This document shows, one piece after another, positions 20,969 through 32,700 of a stretch of 64,000 nucleotides of DNA. How positions within the stretch are numbered: position 1 is the first letter of the stretch; each line of letters starts with the position of its first letter. The translations under genes and the position numbers were made by a program. A model generated the notes under the pieces. It had not been told where the DNA came from. It searched no databases and worked only from the letters and a program-made list of their open reading frames with translations. This DNA comes from Chromobotia macracanthus (Eukaryota > Chordata > Actinopteri > Cypriniformes > Botiidae). Location: NCBI GenBank assembly GCA_036877525.1, contig JAZGTH010000075.1:3802001-3866000 (forward strand), given 5' to 3'.

Positions 20969-23609
20969 GAAGCAAAGCTGTGGGATAAAGCTACAGGATA
21001 TCAGGACATCAGACATGTTTATAGCTTTGTTTGCCTTTTTAGTTAACCAGAAACACCCCAGACAGGCACTCTGGCCTATGACCAGTAACAGAAACACAGG
21101 CATTGTATAGACTGTGTCATTAGAATTAGTACTTATAAGCAGAACATCATTTTATTCAGTATATACATGAACTAAAATACTGTTTTAATGGTCATTATTC
21201 TAGGAACTCTAAGAAAGTCCAGTTTCAGTTCACTCTATAGTTTACAACTTACTGAGCAATTAAAAGTCTTATCCAAGTAAAAATCTTTTCAAATGCATTC
21301 TTCTTTCAGACTGAAAAAAATACAGCTATCCGAAATAAAGAAAAAAGACTTTGCGTATGGAATCAACACTCGAGATTATAATATTTAATATGCAAGGTTG
21401 TTACAAACATGAATAATATGAAACAGTACTGAATACAGTATGAAACGGCTATGCGTGTTTCACACCTTTGAGACATACATCAGACCATTTCATCATCTTG
21501 TCTTGTAAAATCTGATTGATGAGACCTGAGGGAAATTCTGTTAATGGCATCAGTTTTTGTTTAGTCACATGTAAAATCCTTTCGATAATTAACCCCTCTT
21601 GCTTCCAGTAAACTCACCGGCTGAGGCGATTCAATACTCTAATGAATGATGATGCTAATAAAACTTTGGGGATTTGTTTACTAGCATCTATGAATCACAA
21701 ACAAAAACATGAACATGGTCAACAAGATGTGCAGCATGAATTCAAAGGAAACTACAACATAGCCAGTTGTCACATGTGAATGTAAAGGATATACATTATA
21801 TTGCTGTGTACAACTTGATTACATAATATTAGACTGTAAAAACTTTGTGTTTGTACATATACTTTATATTACATGTCTGGAACAAATAGTAAAATGTGTA
21901 TTTGTGTATTTTATATGCATATGTATGCATATACTGTATATACATTATATGTGTGTGTTTGCGTTCATATATGGACATATACGGATATTTCTGTGACATA
22001 TCTAAGGCCTCATCATTTCCTTATCCTGGTTGTACTATCCTACATAACATCTATCCATAACTGTAATCCATAGGAATTCCAGAGCTCCTAAACCTGATTT
22101 GTGTTTGTCCGATTATTGTGAAACACAGCATGTGCAGTATTGGGTTGTTCTATATTATTGACACTCAAAAGATCTTTTCGATTTTGCCATAAAGGTGAAT
22201 GACCGTACTGGGACTTAAGAGCAAAGAGGAAACATTAATTAAGACCTAAACATTGGTCAGGGGACAGCTGAGTTAGGCCGATGGAGGCTGTGGAGACCAG
22301 TCAAGGGCATGAATTGAATACCGACATTGTATTTAATTGAAGCAGTCAATCTGACAAGATGAAGAATAAAGTTTTTGTTTGCACAGTAAGATAGAAAGAC
22401 AGGAGCAGTGAGGAAACAGTACGGATATAACTGTAAAAACTGAAGTTGTTTCTCGGAGGTGATGATCTCCTGAGCTTTGTGTGTATTAGAAGAAAAACAA
22501 TACACTATCTCTGTTCATTTCTGTTTTAGTATCTCTCTCGAGCTCTTGGGTGTATTAGAGTCCAGGGAACACATTAATTGCTCCTCTTGGTCCTCTTGGC
22601 CCTGTTGTGTTTCGTTTTGTCACTGTTTGATTTATTAAAGGATCAAATGCTTTAAACAGCACAACAATTATCATATGCAAACTTTCTATTAAAACAAAGG
22701 AAAAAAATCAAAACGCCTATTAATAACAATAATAACAATGCTGAATAACATCAACATTTGTCTGAATGAAATTATGGCTTGTTTTGTTCAGATTGTTTTT
22801 ATCCTAGTTTTGTTTTCTTAGTTTTTGCCTTTCAAGCAAAAAAAGGTTGTAATAAAATGAAATATATGATATTCACTGTTGCGTGTAATTAGTTTTGTCA
22901 TATTTGTTACTTTACAAAATTTAAGATAATTGAAGTAAAAGTAAAAATTGAAAAAAGTATATTTTAAAGTTAAAAGTCAAAGGTGAGATTCTGTTGGTTC
23001 TTTAGCGACCTCTAGTGTTAATAGTTGGCCATTATTAAGCAAAATGAAATGCTCTCTAACTAAATCCTTCAACTTTCTTATTTTAACATGTTGCAAACAA
23101 ACAACACTGTCTACCTCTGCAGTTAATGTTATTAATAGTAATTGATTGTATTATGATTATTAGTAATCACTAGGTCTGTATTCATTGGTTTAGGTGTATA
23201 TTCATTGTTGAAAATGGGTCTTACTTGTTGGTCATATTTAGGGATGCCATTTTGTAGGATATCTGATCCCAGAGAGGAATTCGGGAAAGAAAATCTAACT
23301 TGGTCTCACAAATCCCATACCAGTACACTATACAATAACCTTCTGTAGTGGATGTTTGCAAGTCATGTATTTCACATATAATTGAATATCTCCAAACCTT
23401 CCTTTAACATTAGACATCTGTCACACTGCAGGGCTGCCACTTTAACAAACAGGTATTGGCCACTTTGTAAGCTGATCAGGGTTTGAATAAATGATGGCGA
23501 TGTATCTGGGTTCACTACTGACACTGTTGTTGCTTTTTGCATTTTAAAGGAAACAACCTAGCAGAACACATTTTGTACAGCATCCATCCTGCCATCAAAA
23601 ACATTGAGG
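20969..23609. other. Intergenic DNA between the OR cluster and rab1
   Basis: AT-rich, with no supported coding exon. It includes the second copy of the duplicated flank (21480-21690) and TATG-rich low-complexity DNA around 21895-21990. A possible acceptor at about 23548 could begin a 5' UTR exon of rab1. No CpG island is present upstream of rab1. Confidence 0.45.
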
Positions 23610-25375
23610 ATGAACCCTGAGTAGTGAGTAGTTTTGCCTCTGAAGAGTGCTTGTTTACTATATTGTGACACCATTTTCTTTGTAGCATCGATATTAATGA
23701 GGCATAATGTGTTAAATGTGAAACATTTTTGCATCCTCAGTGACTATCTGTTTAAGTTGCTGCTGATCGGAGACTCTGGTGTGGGAAAGTCATGTTTACT
23801 CCTGCGCTTTGCTGTAAGCCAAACGTCTCTGTTTTAATGTCGTTGAGGCCTGCTGTTACCACTAGATAATATGAAACACATCGTCAATCAAAACAAAGAT
23901 GATACCAGTCAAGACACTTTACTTAAAAGTCTTTAGTTAAAGGCTTATTTTTACACAGCTAACAATTCAAGGTTGTAAGAAATTTCCATTAGGGAACAAA
24001 AAAACCTACAATTTTAAAAGTTCTAGGAAAATTTAGGAAAATGTATTTTTCATCCAGTTTTTTAGACATCGTGTTAATGTTTTTGCTTGGTAACATTTTT
24101 AAAATGTTCCACCAACAACTTAAGAATAATGTTTTTGATAAGTTAAAAAAGTTAAATAAGAGCGCTTGTTCGAGAATGTTAGCCAATGTTCTGAGAACGT
24201 TCCCTGTTAGCTGGGTAAATGCTTAACATTAGTTTTATTGACAAATATTGATTTGTATGTCTGTGCATATAAAATCATTTCAAAGCAGAAAATGTCATTT
24301 AAATTTCTTTAATGAGTTGGACATGATAGGGAAGGACTTTTTGTTGATGACACAATTTTTCCAACAGGATGACACCTATACAGAGAGCTACATCAGCACT
24401 ATTGGAGTAGATTTCAAAATCAGAACTATTGAAATGGAGGGGAAGACTGTCAAGCTGCAGATTGTGAGTAAATATGTCAAATCTTTGACTTTGCATTCTG
24501 AGGCTGTTTGTGCGACCTCATAATTGTAATAATACTGTAGTTATGTATAGACTAGAGGACCTGTGGAACAGAACCATGACAGTAATTGAAAAGTAACTGA
24601 AAGCTTTATCCAAAATGACCAATAGACCAATTAGTGCTGGTCCCACAGGAACAAATAGGCCATAAGTGTCTGGCTCAAGGGTATTGTGGGTACTGCATAT
24701 GATCTCTGTATTTCTCTGTATTTTCTATGTTGTTTCCCTGCTATGAAGTGGGACACAGCAGGACAGGAGCGATTTCGCACCATAACATCCAGTTATTATC
24801 GAGGAGCCCATGGAATTATAATCGTCTATGATGTCACTGAACAGGTAACACCTTTGTATATTACAGAATAGTCTATATTGCACTATTTCTTGCTTGTTTA
24901 TATTTGCTTAATCAAATACATCGTATCTACAGGAGTCCTTCAACAACGTGAAGCAATGGTTAGAAGAAATTGATCGTTTCGCCTGCGAAAGCGTCTCCAA
25001 GTTGCTAGTAGGAAACAAGAGTGATCTTGTCTCAAAAAAGGTGGTGGACTTTACCACAGCAAAGGTAGGTCTGCTTAAAACAGTACAGTCTGTGGTACAT
25101 GGTTGGTGCATCAAGGATATAATCCTGTTTTCTGTTTAATCTACTCGTTTTAGGAATTTGCCGAATCGCTCAAAATTCCATTCCTGGAGACAAGTGCCAA
25201 GAATGCAAACAATGTAGAGAAAGCCTTTTTAACAATGGCCTCTGAAATCAAAAAGAGGCTTGGGACAGAAAACGTCCAGAATGAAACTGTTAAAGTGGGA
25301 TCCAAGATTAACAGTGCCCCCTTGTGGCCTGGAGGAGAGAAATCAATGGCTGAAGAGGTCAGCTCCTGCTGTTAG
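23610..25375 (+). CDS. rab1: Rab1-family small GTPase (six coding exons, 210 aa)
   Basis: Exons: 23610-23623, 23741-23813, 24368-24463, 24749-24844, 24933-25064, 25154-25375. All have GT-AG borders and keep frame (633 nt). The first exon encodes only MNPEY, the Rab1 N-terminus. Motifs: P-loop GDSGVGKS (15-22), switch I with [20 protein letters not shown] (62-68), NKSD (121-124), ETSAK (149-153) and a C-terminal CC for geranylgeranylation. The family recruits tethers for ER-to-Golgi transport. The G1-switch region is essentially classical Rab1. The second half is diverged ([25 protein letters not shown]), and the hypervariable tail lacks the usual Rab1 ending. This looks like a fast-evolving extra Rab1 paralogue rather than the canonical rab1a/b. 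Introns are small, and intron 2 carries a MITE. It is convergent with the connexin. Confidence 0.93.
23954..24219 (+). mobile_element. MITE-like element in rab1 intron 2
   Basis: The left end reads ACAGCTAACAATTCAAGG. The right end reads GTTCCCTGTTAGCTGGGT, the inverted complement of its outer bases. The interior is AT-rich with no ORF. A second copy is at 46511-46743 and a solo right end at about 51630-51655. Confidence 0.6.
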
Positions 25376-26361
25376 TGAATTTAAATTCAGGGCAATATGA
25401 AAATTAATATTTTTTATTATTTTTCTTTAATGTTTAAGTTTTTCTCTTTTTCATAAAACTACATTTAAAATAAATTATGATTTATTGTCTGCATATGCTA
25501 CATGTATTGAAGATGGAATATATTGTTGTAAGTAATGAATTTGAGAGATGGACGAAAATGTTACTACTATATCCCGAATTCTCAAAACAAAGAATACTAT
25601 AAGATCAAAGAGCAGTTCATCTTAAAATATATTTACTTTACAATTTCAATGTCTCAAGAAATAAAATGTAAATGCATTACAATCTAAACGTTTGCTGAGG
25701 AAACAGACTCTGTCTCATGACGTTCAATTTTGTCTGCAGTGCAAAGAAAACTCAAGCAATCGTGCACTTGTACTATGCAGTACATATACAGAATTTACAC
25801 TGCACATAAAGAAAAACATTCACTCAAAAAAGTTGAAAGTTTTTTATGCACAGATTGCCAGTTTGCCCAGAATTTATTTTCAGTGTGGAAAGGAGTTTAC
25901 ACTCCCTTCTTTCACAATTGTACTTATCATTTTCTTTTGATCAAGCATCATAGTTATAAAGAAAATAAAAACAGTTCCATTCAGAACAATATCATTCAGG
26001 TAATCACACAATTATGGAAATATGATATAATATACATTTAAATTGTATCCGTTTATATGCATATTCTATAATATTTGATAATATTATGAGATTTGATAAT
26101 ATTATGAGATGAATATACAATATTCATTTTATGATAGACATTTCAACATTTTTGAAAGTTGATTATCTTATTTAAGGATTGCTTTTTAATCTTCTTAAAA
26201 GGGAATAAAATTTTGCATCAAGCCTGAAAAGCATTTGAAATAAACACAAAATTGACATATTATAACACAATAAAACAAGATCTGCGGAAAAGCTTGTTTT
26301 CAGACCTAATGTGCAATGAACCTGTGGTATCCAATACAGAAATGAAAAACATTATTACACA
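25376..26361. other. Convergent 3' UTRs of rab1 (+) and the connexin (-)
   Basis: Rab1 has AATAAA at 25469-25474 and a second possible signal near 25660. On the minus strand AATAAA (25873-25878) could serve the connexin. A 20-bp unit containing TTTGATAATATTATGAGA is directly duplicated at about 26072-26111. No further gene seen. Confidence 0.5.
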
Positions 26362-27441
26362 TTATAACCAGGATTTTTTGCCGCTACATCTAGCCATGTT
26401 GGCCAGTTTCAGCCTCATGCGTTCCAGTTCCTCTGGGTTTCTCTTTGGTATGCACTCCAGAGTTGAGTCCGTTTTGAAAGAAATGGCTGGAGCATGTGAA
26501 AGCAAAGCTGTCTCAGTCTTTTCCTGAGACAACACTGTTGTAGGAGTCTGCAGGACCAGCCTGCTCCGCACTGAGTGTCTTAACCTCAGCAGCAATGGGT
26601 TGCGATGACGATGATGTTCCCTCTCTGGTCTGCAGCACAGGAAACATGCAGCGCATAGCATGCGGAAAACATAGATCCAGCCAAGGTAGTGAAGCTCCAC
26701 AATGTTTAGGAGGAAACAGCCCAGGCTGATGCTAAACATGAAATTCAGGAAGATGGTCTTTTCTGTAGCCCGAGACACAAAACAGTCGGTCTGCGTCGGG
26801 CAGGGGTAGGTTTCGCAACGGAACAAATAAGGCACTTCAAAGCCAAATAGGTAATATTGACCAACAAGAAAGGTGATCTCCAAAACGGAGCGTATCAGCA
26901 CATGAACGATGTAGATGAGAAGAACCTGACTGGAGAGTGTGGTTGGGTCTTTGCCAACCTCACCGAAATCATCTTGCAGTAAGCTTTGTTCCACACTCTC
27001 TTCATCCTGGTCACCCCACTCTTCTCCCTGGGTTCCATATGCTGGTTTTACACCCTCTTCTTCCAGCTGCCCAGAATAGTTCCTTACTGGGTTTTTGGCC
27101 TCTGCCTGAACCATCTCTGTCTCCAACTTCTCATCTTTGGTGATCTTGTGCAGTACATATATAATGTAGAAGATGGATGGTGTTGAAACCAGCACTATTT
27201 GAAAGACCCAGAAGCGCAGGTGCGAGACAGGGGCGAAAGTGTCATAACAGACATTGTTGCAGCCCGGCTGCAGAGTGTTGCAGGTGAACTTGGATTGTTC
27301 GTCACTGTACACAGCATCTCCCACCAGCGTCACCAGCAGTATGCGAAAGATCAGGAGCACCGTTAGCCAAATCTTACCGATGACCGTCGAGTGATTCTGA
27401 ACCTCAGTTAGAAAGCGGCCCAGAATCGACCAGTCCCCCAT
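26362..27441 (-). CDS. Connexin, gamma/delta-like (359 aa)
   Basis: Gap-junction protein in one coding exon. MGDWS start; four membrane segments at about 22-41, 75-97, 172-195 and 229-252. E1 has Cys54, Cys61 and Cys65 (CNTLQPGCNNVC). E2 has Cys209, Cys214 and Cys220 with the standard C-x4-C-x5-C spacing. The cytoplasmic loop (about 99-170) is long and acidic. The C-tail of about 100 residues ends KSWL, which fits a class I PDZ-binding motif, as in Cx36/Cx45 relatives. The VYSDEQSKF and FAPVSHLRFWVFQ stretches resemble gamma connexins; NTLQPGC resembles delta types, so no exact symbol is assigned. Six such subunits form a hemichannel joining neighbouring cells. A non-coding upstream exon is predicted. 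Confidence 0.95.
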   Translation of the reverse strand: MGDWSILGRFLTEVQNHSTVIGKIWLTVLLIFRILLVTLVGDAVYSDEQSKFTCNTLQPGCNNVCYDTFAPVSHLRFWVFQIVLVSTPSIFYIIYVLHKITKDEKLETEMVQAEAKNPVRNYSGQLEEEGVKPAYGTQGEEWGDQDEESVEQSLLQDDFGEVGKDPTTLSSQVLLIYIVHVLIRSVLEITFLVGQYYLFGFEVPYLFRCETYPCPTQTDCFVSRATEKTIFLNFMFSISLGCFLLNIVELHYLGWIYVFRMLCAACFLCCRPEREHHRHRNPLLLRLRHSVRSRLVLQTPTTVLSQEKTETALLSHAPAISFKTDSTLECIPKRNPEELERMRLKLANMARCSGKKSWL

Positions 27442-27449
27442 TGTTTAAT

Positions 27450-27910
27450 CTGCAGAAGACGGAAGACCAGCAAGACAAACACAAAGATATTCTGTCATGT
27501 TACAATCTCAAAAGATTTCGAAGGGTTACATCATCCAATGTTTAGTGAAATGAGTGTATTTCACAAATGTTACATTTATACTGCCAATATGTCTGTTCTT
27601 GCTAATTAAACATTATCATAATGCATATTTAATGTTGCTATGATTCAAGCCCTATTTACATCCTCTAATTTTACTGATCAGTGACACATTTGCGATAAAA
27701 TGGCTCACTCATTTCAAAGTCATTTTTAAACTCGAAGGTTGTCAAACTATAAAACCAGTAAAACAGGTGATAAAAACACTTACCTATGGATGTCTTGTCT
27801 TTCTTTGGCACAGATTTGACAAATGCACAATTTGCATTGTAAAAATGTTAGGCTGTCACCGGTAATGGACTGTACTGAGTGAGCTTGGGGCAACGGGCTG
27901 ACCACAGGCA
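27450..27910 (-). promoter_or_regulatory. Non-coding exon 1 and intron of the connexin gene
   Basis: Minus strand: the exon ends ATCCATAG|GTAAGTG (GT at 27782-27783) and the acceptor CCGTCTTCTGCAG (AG at 27450-27451) lies eight bases before the ATG. A 5' non-coding exon followed by a single coding exon is the usual connexin layout. The transcription start is not determinable; no TATA box was seen. Confidence 0.6.
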
Positions 27911-28556
27911 TACATGCAATAGCCTCATTGCACTGTATCTGGACAAAGAGTCACAGTGTACAATGTCACAAAGATACAATGGGATGCAACTTCTCTGAAT
28001 GTCCCTGAACAGTCAAACAGATTGTTCAAAAGAACCTGCTGGAACACAGAAACAATGCAATTGATCAATGCCTGCTGTGAACATGTGAAAGCCAATGAAA
28101 TAATAAATAGCTGAACTCTTGCACATCGGTCACAATGTGAAAAGAACTAAGTACTAACAAATGATATCAAACTCAGCTTTCTTCTATTTTATTGCAGTAT
28201 GGTAGATCTGGGTCCCTGATTATATATTGGAACACAGCCCTTTTATAAACACACTTTAATATACACAAAGTTTTACCCTTTTTAATCAAAACACCAGAAC
28301 TAATGGAGTCTTTGAAAGTAACATTACTGATCACTTATAACCTGATTAGACCCTGAGTCAACTTCCTTTACTGAGGGATTTGAATCACAGACGGGATCTG
28401 TGTTGCTCAAGATTGTAACATTAGTTTGAAAGTACCTCAGTTTTGATGTTCTGTAGAAAACACAGATTTGTGCTCAGGTTGAGAAAATCAGGGCTTTCAA
28501 TACAAGCTTTAGGGAAATGTTTAATTCTATGAATGCCAGTGAAGAATACAGAATAG

Positions 28557-28557
<1 letters not shown>
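27911..28557. other. Intergenic DNA upstream of the connexin
   Basis: AT-rich, no ORF of interest, no recognised repeat. Confidence 0.4.

Positions 28558-28558
<1 letters not shown>

Positions 28559-28612
<54 letters not shown>
28559..28612. repeat. (TA)n microsatellite
   Basis: Perfect TA dinucleotide run of about 27 units. Confidence 0.98.
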
Positions 28613-28615
<3 letters not shown>

Positions 28616-28881
28616 TTGTGTAGGCTACAACAGAACATGTGCACTGTTATGGTAAAGAAAATACAAGCCACGTCTATAACTTTAAAGTTAACAAACATGC
28701 AACCAAAAAAAAACAAACACAGACAGACAGATAGAAAGGTATGCATTAAACAACAGACAGAAAATGAAACAAACAAACATAAGTAAACAAACAAACAGAT
28801 ACAACAGCAACGTTGTCTAAATGAATTATGTCCATTGAACCTAAAATGCACACATATACTTATTGAAGAATTCTCAAATTA

Positions 28882-29538
28882 TGTATGCATCTGACTGTCT
28901 GACTTATGCATGCATCAAATCACTTTCTGACTTATGCATGCATCTGACTTTCTGACTTATGCATGCATCAAATCACTTTCTGACTTATGCATGCATCTGA
29001 CTTTCTGACTTATGCATGCATCTGACTTTCTGACTTATGCATCAAATGACTTTCTGACTTATGCATCAAATGACTTTCTGACTTATGCATCAAATGACTT
29101 TGACTTATGCATCAAATGACTTTGACTTATGCATCAAATGACTTTCTGACTTATGCATCAAATGACTTTCTGACTTATGCATCTAATAACTTTCTGACTT
29201 ATGCATGCATCAAATGACTTTGACTTATGCATCTAATGACTTTGACTTATGCATCAAATGACTTTGACTTATGCATCAAATGACTTTCTGACTTATGCAT
29301 GCATCTGACTTTCTGACTTATGCATCAAATGACTTTCTGACTTATGCATGCATCAAATGACTTTCTGACTTATGCATCAAATGACTTTCTGACTTATGCA
29401 TCAAATGACTTTCTGACTTATGCATCAAATGACTTTCTGACTTATGCATCAAATGACTTTGACTTATGCATCAAATGACTTTCTGACTTATGCATGCATC
29501 AAATGACTTTCTGACTTATGCATGCATCAAATGACTTT
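28882..29538. repeat. Minisatellite of about 26 units next to vezf1
   Basis: Units of 20-28 bp built from TTCTGACTTATGCATCAAATG variants. GACTTATGC occurs about 26 times. Unit classes differ by GCAT versus GCATGCAT, CTTTCTGAC versus CTTTGAC, and CATCAAATGA versus CATCTGA, interleaved along the array. It stops about 250 bp before the vezf1 start codon. Confidence 0.95.
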
Positions 29539-29789
29539 CGCTTTCTCCTAAAAGTTGATTGAAGTCCTTCAAACGCACAAAGCACAACTAAATGAGAGAG
29601 CACAGCACGTATCGTGGATGTAAACGCGTGTGCTGATGCAGTGCGCCGGCAGATCCTCAGCAGCAGCAGCGCATGTATCGGATGAGACGCTCTGGCCCTC
29701 GGGGTTACAGGAAGTTGTAGCAGCTGCCATGTTGAGCTGCTTTGTTGTAGATTTCTTGTAGGTTTCCTGCAGATTTTTGAAGGCTTGCA

Positions 29790-32700
29790 ATGGAGCAGAG
29801 CTGGAGTTCATTTTTATTTCAGGTAAGCCCACCGTGTGAGCCAAGAGGCGGGTGAAGCAGACAGTCGCTCGGGCCCTGTGAGACGGGGAGGGGATCGGAG
29901 GTCGAAACTGAGATTTTTAACGCGGTCAAAACAATGGTAGCTAAGCTAGCTCGCGTTAGCCGCTAATGCTGCATCTCCCAGACGTCCGGCTGTGAACTAC
30001 GAGACGTTTTCTTCTCGTTTATCTCGTCTCCACACGCTTTCTCGTGTTGTTCACTTGTTTGGTGTGAGTTAAGCACTTTTAGTGCACACGTTTGGCGGTG
30101 CTCATTGATTTTGTTGGCGTGCACAATTACAAACGCGCTGTTTGCGTCTCTTTTTTCTTTTTTTGGGGGGGGGGATGTTTGATGATGTCCCGTTTCTGTG
30201 TCTTATTTTTTTTATTGGCAACGCGCTTCACTCGCATACTTTTATTGGAGGGAACGTGGGGAGAGCGGCTGTGTTTCAACACCTAGTGAGCTGCCTACCT
30301 AGACAGCACTGCGTGACGTCACGCGGACCGACTCGACTTGGACCGCCGACGCGCGCGCGATGCCCTGCAGTGTTGTTAAGGTGGACAGATGTGGTTAAGG
30401 TGGACAGATGTGGTTAAGGTGGACAGATGTGGTTAAGGTGGACAGCTCACCAGGTTGACGTGGTGGAAGTGGGTTAGTTTAGGCTGGAAAACATCTCTTG
30501 CATGTGGACTGTTTTTTTGCTCATTCCAACAATAAAAAGTGCATTAGACTTCATCTGGATGTTGAGTTATTCTTCATAGTGTCCAGACTACTGACACCCT
30601 TGGTCTTATGTATGTAATGATATTGAACCATGCATTGCATTGCATTGCAGTTGGAGATACAATAATGCATGAGGATTCTCGTTTATGTTGGTATTGAAAT
30701 GAGAATTCGTGGCTTTGGGCAGTAATTGACAGAATGCATCCTTTTCATAAAACTAATGTGATGCCTTTAAAGGTTTTCTAATGTACTTTAGCTTAACTGT
30801 TACTAAACTGCGAGACATTAAGGGAGTAATGAAGCTTTTTCTGTCTTTCGCCTGTTCTCTGGGGAGAAAAAACATTTGAAAGATCTGGGCTTTGTTCCAA
30901 ATAAGTTTGCCGAAGTGCGTTTGTTTTGAAATAGAAAGATGGAATCAGATTATTTCAAGACACGTTGTTGAGAATTAACCGTGAAGGCAGGAAGTCTTGT
31001 ATCGGCTTCACTGTACATAGATGCAAACAATTAGGCCACAAATAGTGAAATAAGTGTAAATTGGGGTGTTGCATAAAGTTCAACATCAGTTTTTGTGTTT
31101 TGGTGAGAATTGTTGTTCATTATGCAATGGTTTCCTTCTCAAACCTTGCATGCACTGGTCATAATCCATATTTGAGCAGCATGCATAAACAAATGTAAAC
31201 GTACTCATTGCTCCGGATATTGTCATTATCAAGCAGGGGTCACTGCCCCTTTTAGAAGATAAAACCACCACCATGTTTAAAGCCTGTTTAAAGTTCTGGC
31301 TTTCTCAAAAGTCCCATAAAATGGTAAGCTGTGCCTTCGTAAACCTTGATCAGTTTTATAACCGATGGATTAGTGATTTCGGTTTATAGGCTTATAAAAG
31401 CTGCTTTAAAAAAACTGATTTGTTCTGCTTGATTTCATCCATGTGATGAGGCGTCTAATGAGACGGCGGTCTAGCGCGTCACGCATTGTTCTGCAGGCGT
31501 CTGAGGTTATTCATGAGCACCGCATTGTCCAGCTCCCAACAGGCATCTCCTAATCCGTCTACAGCAGATCGGCTTCTCTTCGGAGTAAAAGAGTTCTGCT
31601 TACTGTTGTTTTTCTTGACAGGTTACATGAGTAGATGTGTTGCTGTGGATGTTTTGTTGTTGTTGTTTTTTTGGCAGATTAATGCTGTTTTCCTCCATGT
31701 TTTGGCAGTGAGAACGCCTGTAATAGGCTTATAGAGATTTAACTTTGTCTCTGCTGTCTTCACCAATCACGGTCAAAGTTTGGCCTCTGAAAATGGTTTG
31801 TACAGAAATGCAGAACGTGTATATAGTTTTCAATTTTTTGTAGTGATGAGGATTACGTTTTCCACATTGTGCATGTACGCACACAATGTGGATTAATGTA
31901 TATATACCTTGTCATTCAAACATAGGCTAACAGTGGCATCACAATTTAAATGAATGCAATTGAGATTTGCCTCTGGTCTTGTTTTGTTTGCAGTCGAGGT
32001 TGTCAGGTGTGTATCTGCGTTTTAAAGCATTTACAGTATTCTTGCCTTTCTGAGTATTTTCGGTTCGTTTCTGTGTCCTGTATTATTTAGATTACAATGA
32101 CCTCTGCCTTCAATGTGAATTTGTATCAAAATCATCAAAGCAGCATGAAGACTCAGCAGGCTGTTCTGCCTTCACGGTCTGAGCTTTTATCTGGCTGAAT
32201 GGCAATCTTACATTCATTTAAATACAAATACACACTCACACACTTAGAAGTTTGTGCTAATGGTAATAGCAATAACCCAGCAGATAATGTGTGCTCAAAT
32301 CAGCCAGTCTTAAATACACATAAAGCCAGCGGTGTTCAGTCTCATTGCATATTTATAGAGAGACATCATCTAATCAAGCCCACAAAGACTTCCTAAGAGG
32401 TCTGCAAGGCCATTAAAAAAAAGAAGAAAATGCATAGACTTAAACCAAACTCCATAGCTTTATTTGAATTAACTCCATAGCATAACGTTTTGGGTACACA
32501 GTCCCAAGCGTATCTGTCTAAATATATCATTAGCATAGCATTAGTTTCCATATGTTCATGGCGTAGCATTTCCACAGCCGTGCTGGCGGCAGGTTCACCC
32601 CGCAGGTGTCGCGTTACTGTACGGGTCTGGTATGTTTCCTCCATGGCACAATTGTGTTGTTAAATGACCGCCCTCCACCCCACCCACTGGTTGCCGTGAC

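Larger units (their letters stand above)
29570..30450 (+). promoter_or_regulatory. vezf1: CpG-rich promoter, 5' UTR and intron 1 start of vezf1
   Basis: GC- and CpG-rich compared with the flanks. An exact YY1-type motif GCTGCCATGTT is at 29723-29733, an ETS-like ACAGGAAGTTG just upstream, a perfect palindromic CRE at 30311-30324, and a RUNX-like tandem repeat at 30375-30445. No TATA box. Two short upstream ORFs (29673-29720 and 29729-29761) would be in the 5' UTR if transcription begins upstream of them. Confidence 0.6.

Noticed and set aside
25730..26041. 103-codon ORF between rab1 and the connexin
   Set aside because: Low-complexity Lys/Ile/Asn-rich translation of the convergent 3' UTR region; no family.
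28882..29538. CRISPR-like array
   Set aside because: Repeats are direct, without unique spacers, and the context is a vertebrate genome; it is a minisatellite.
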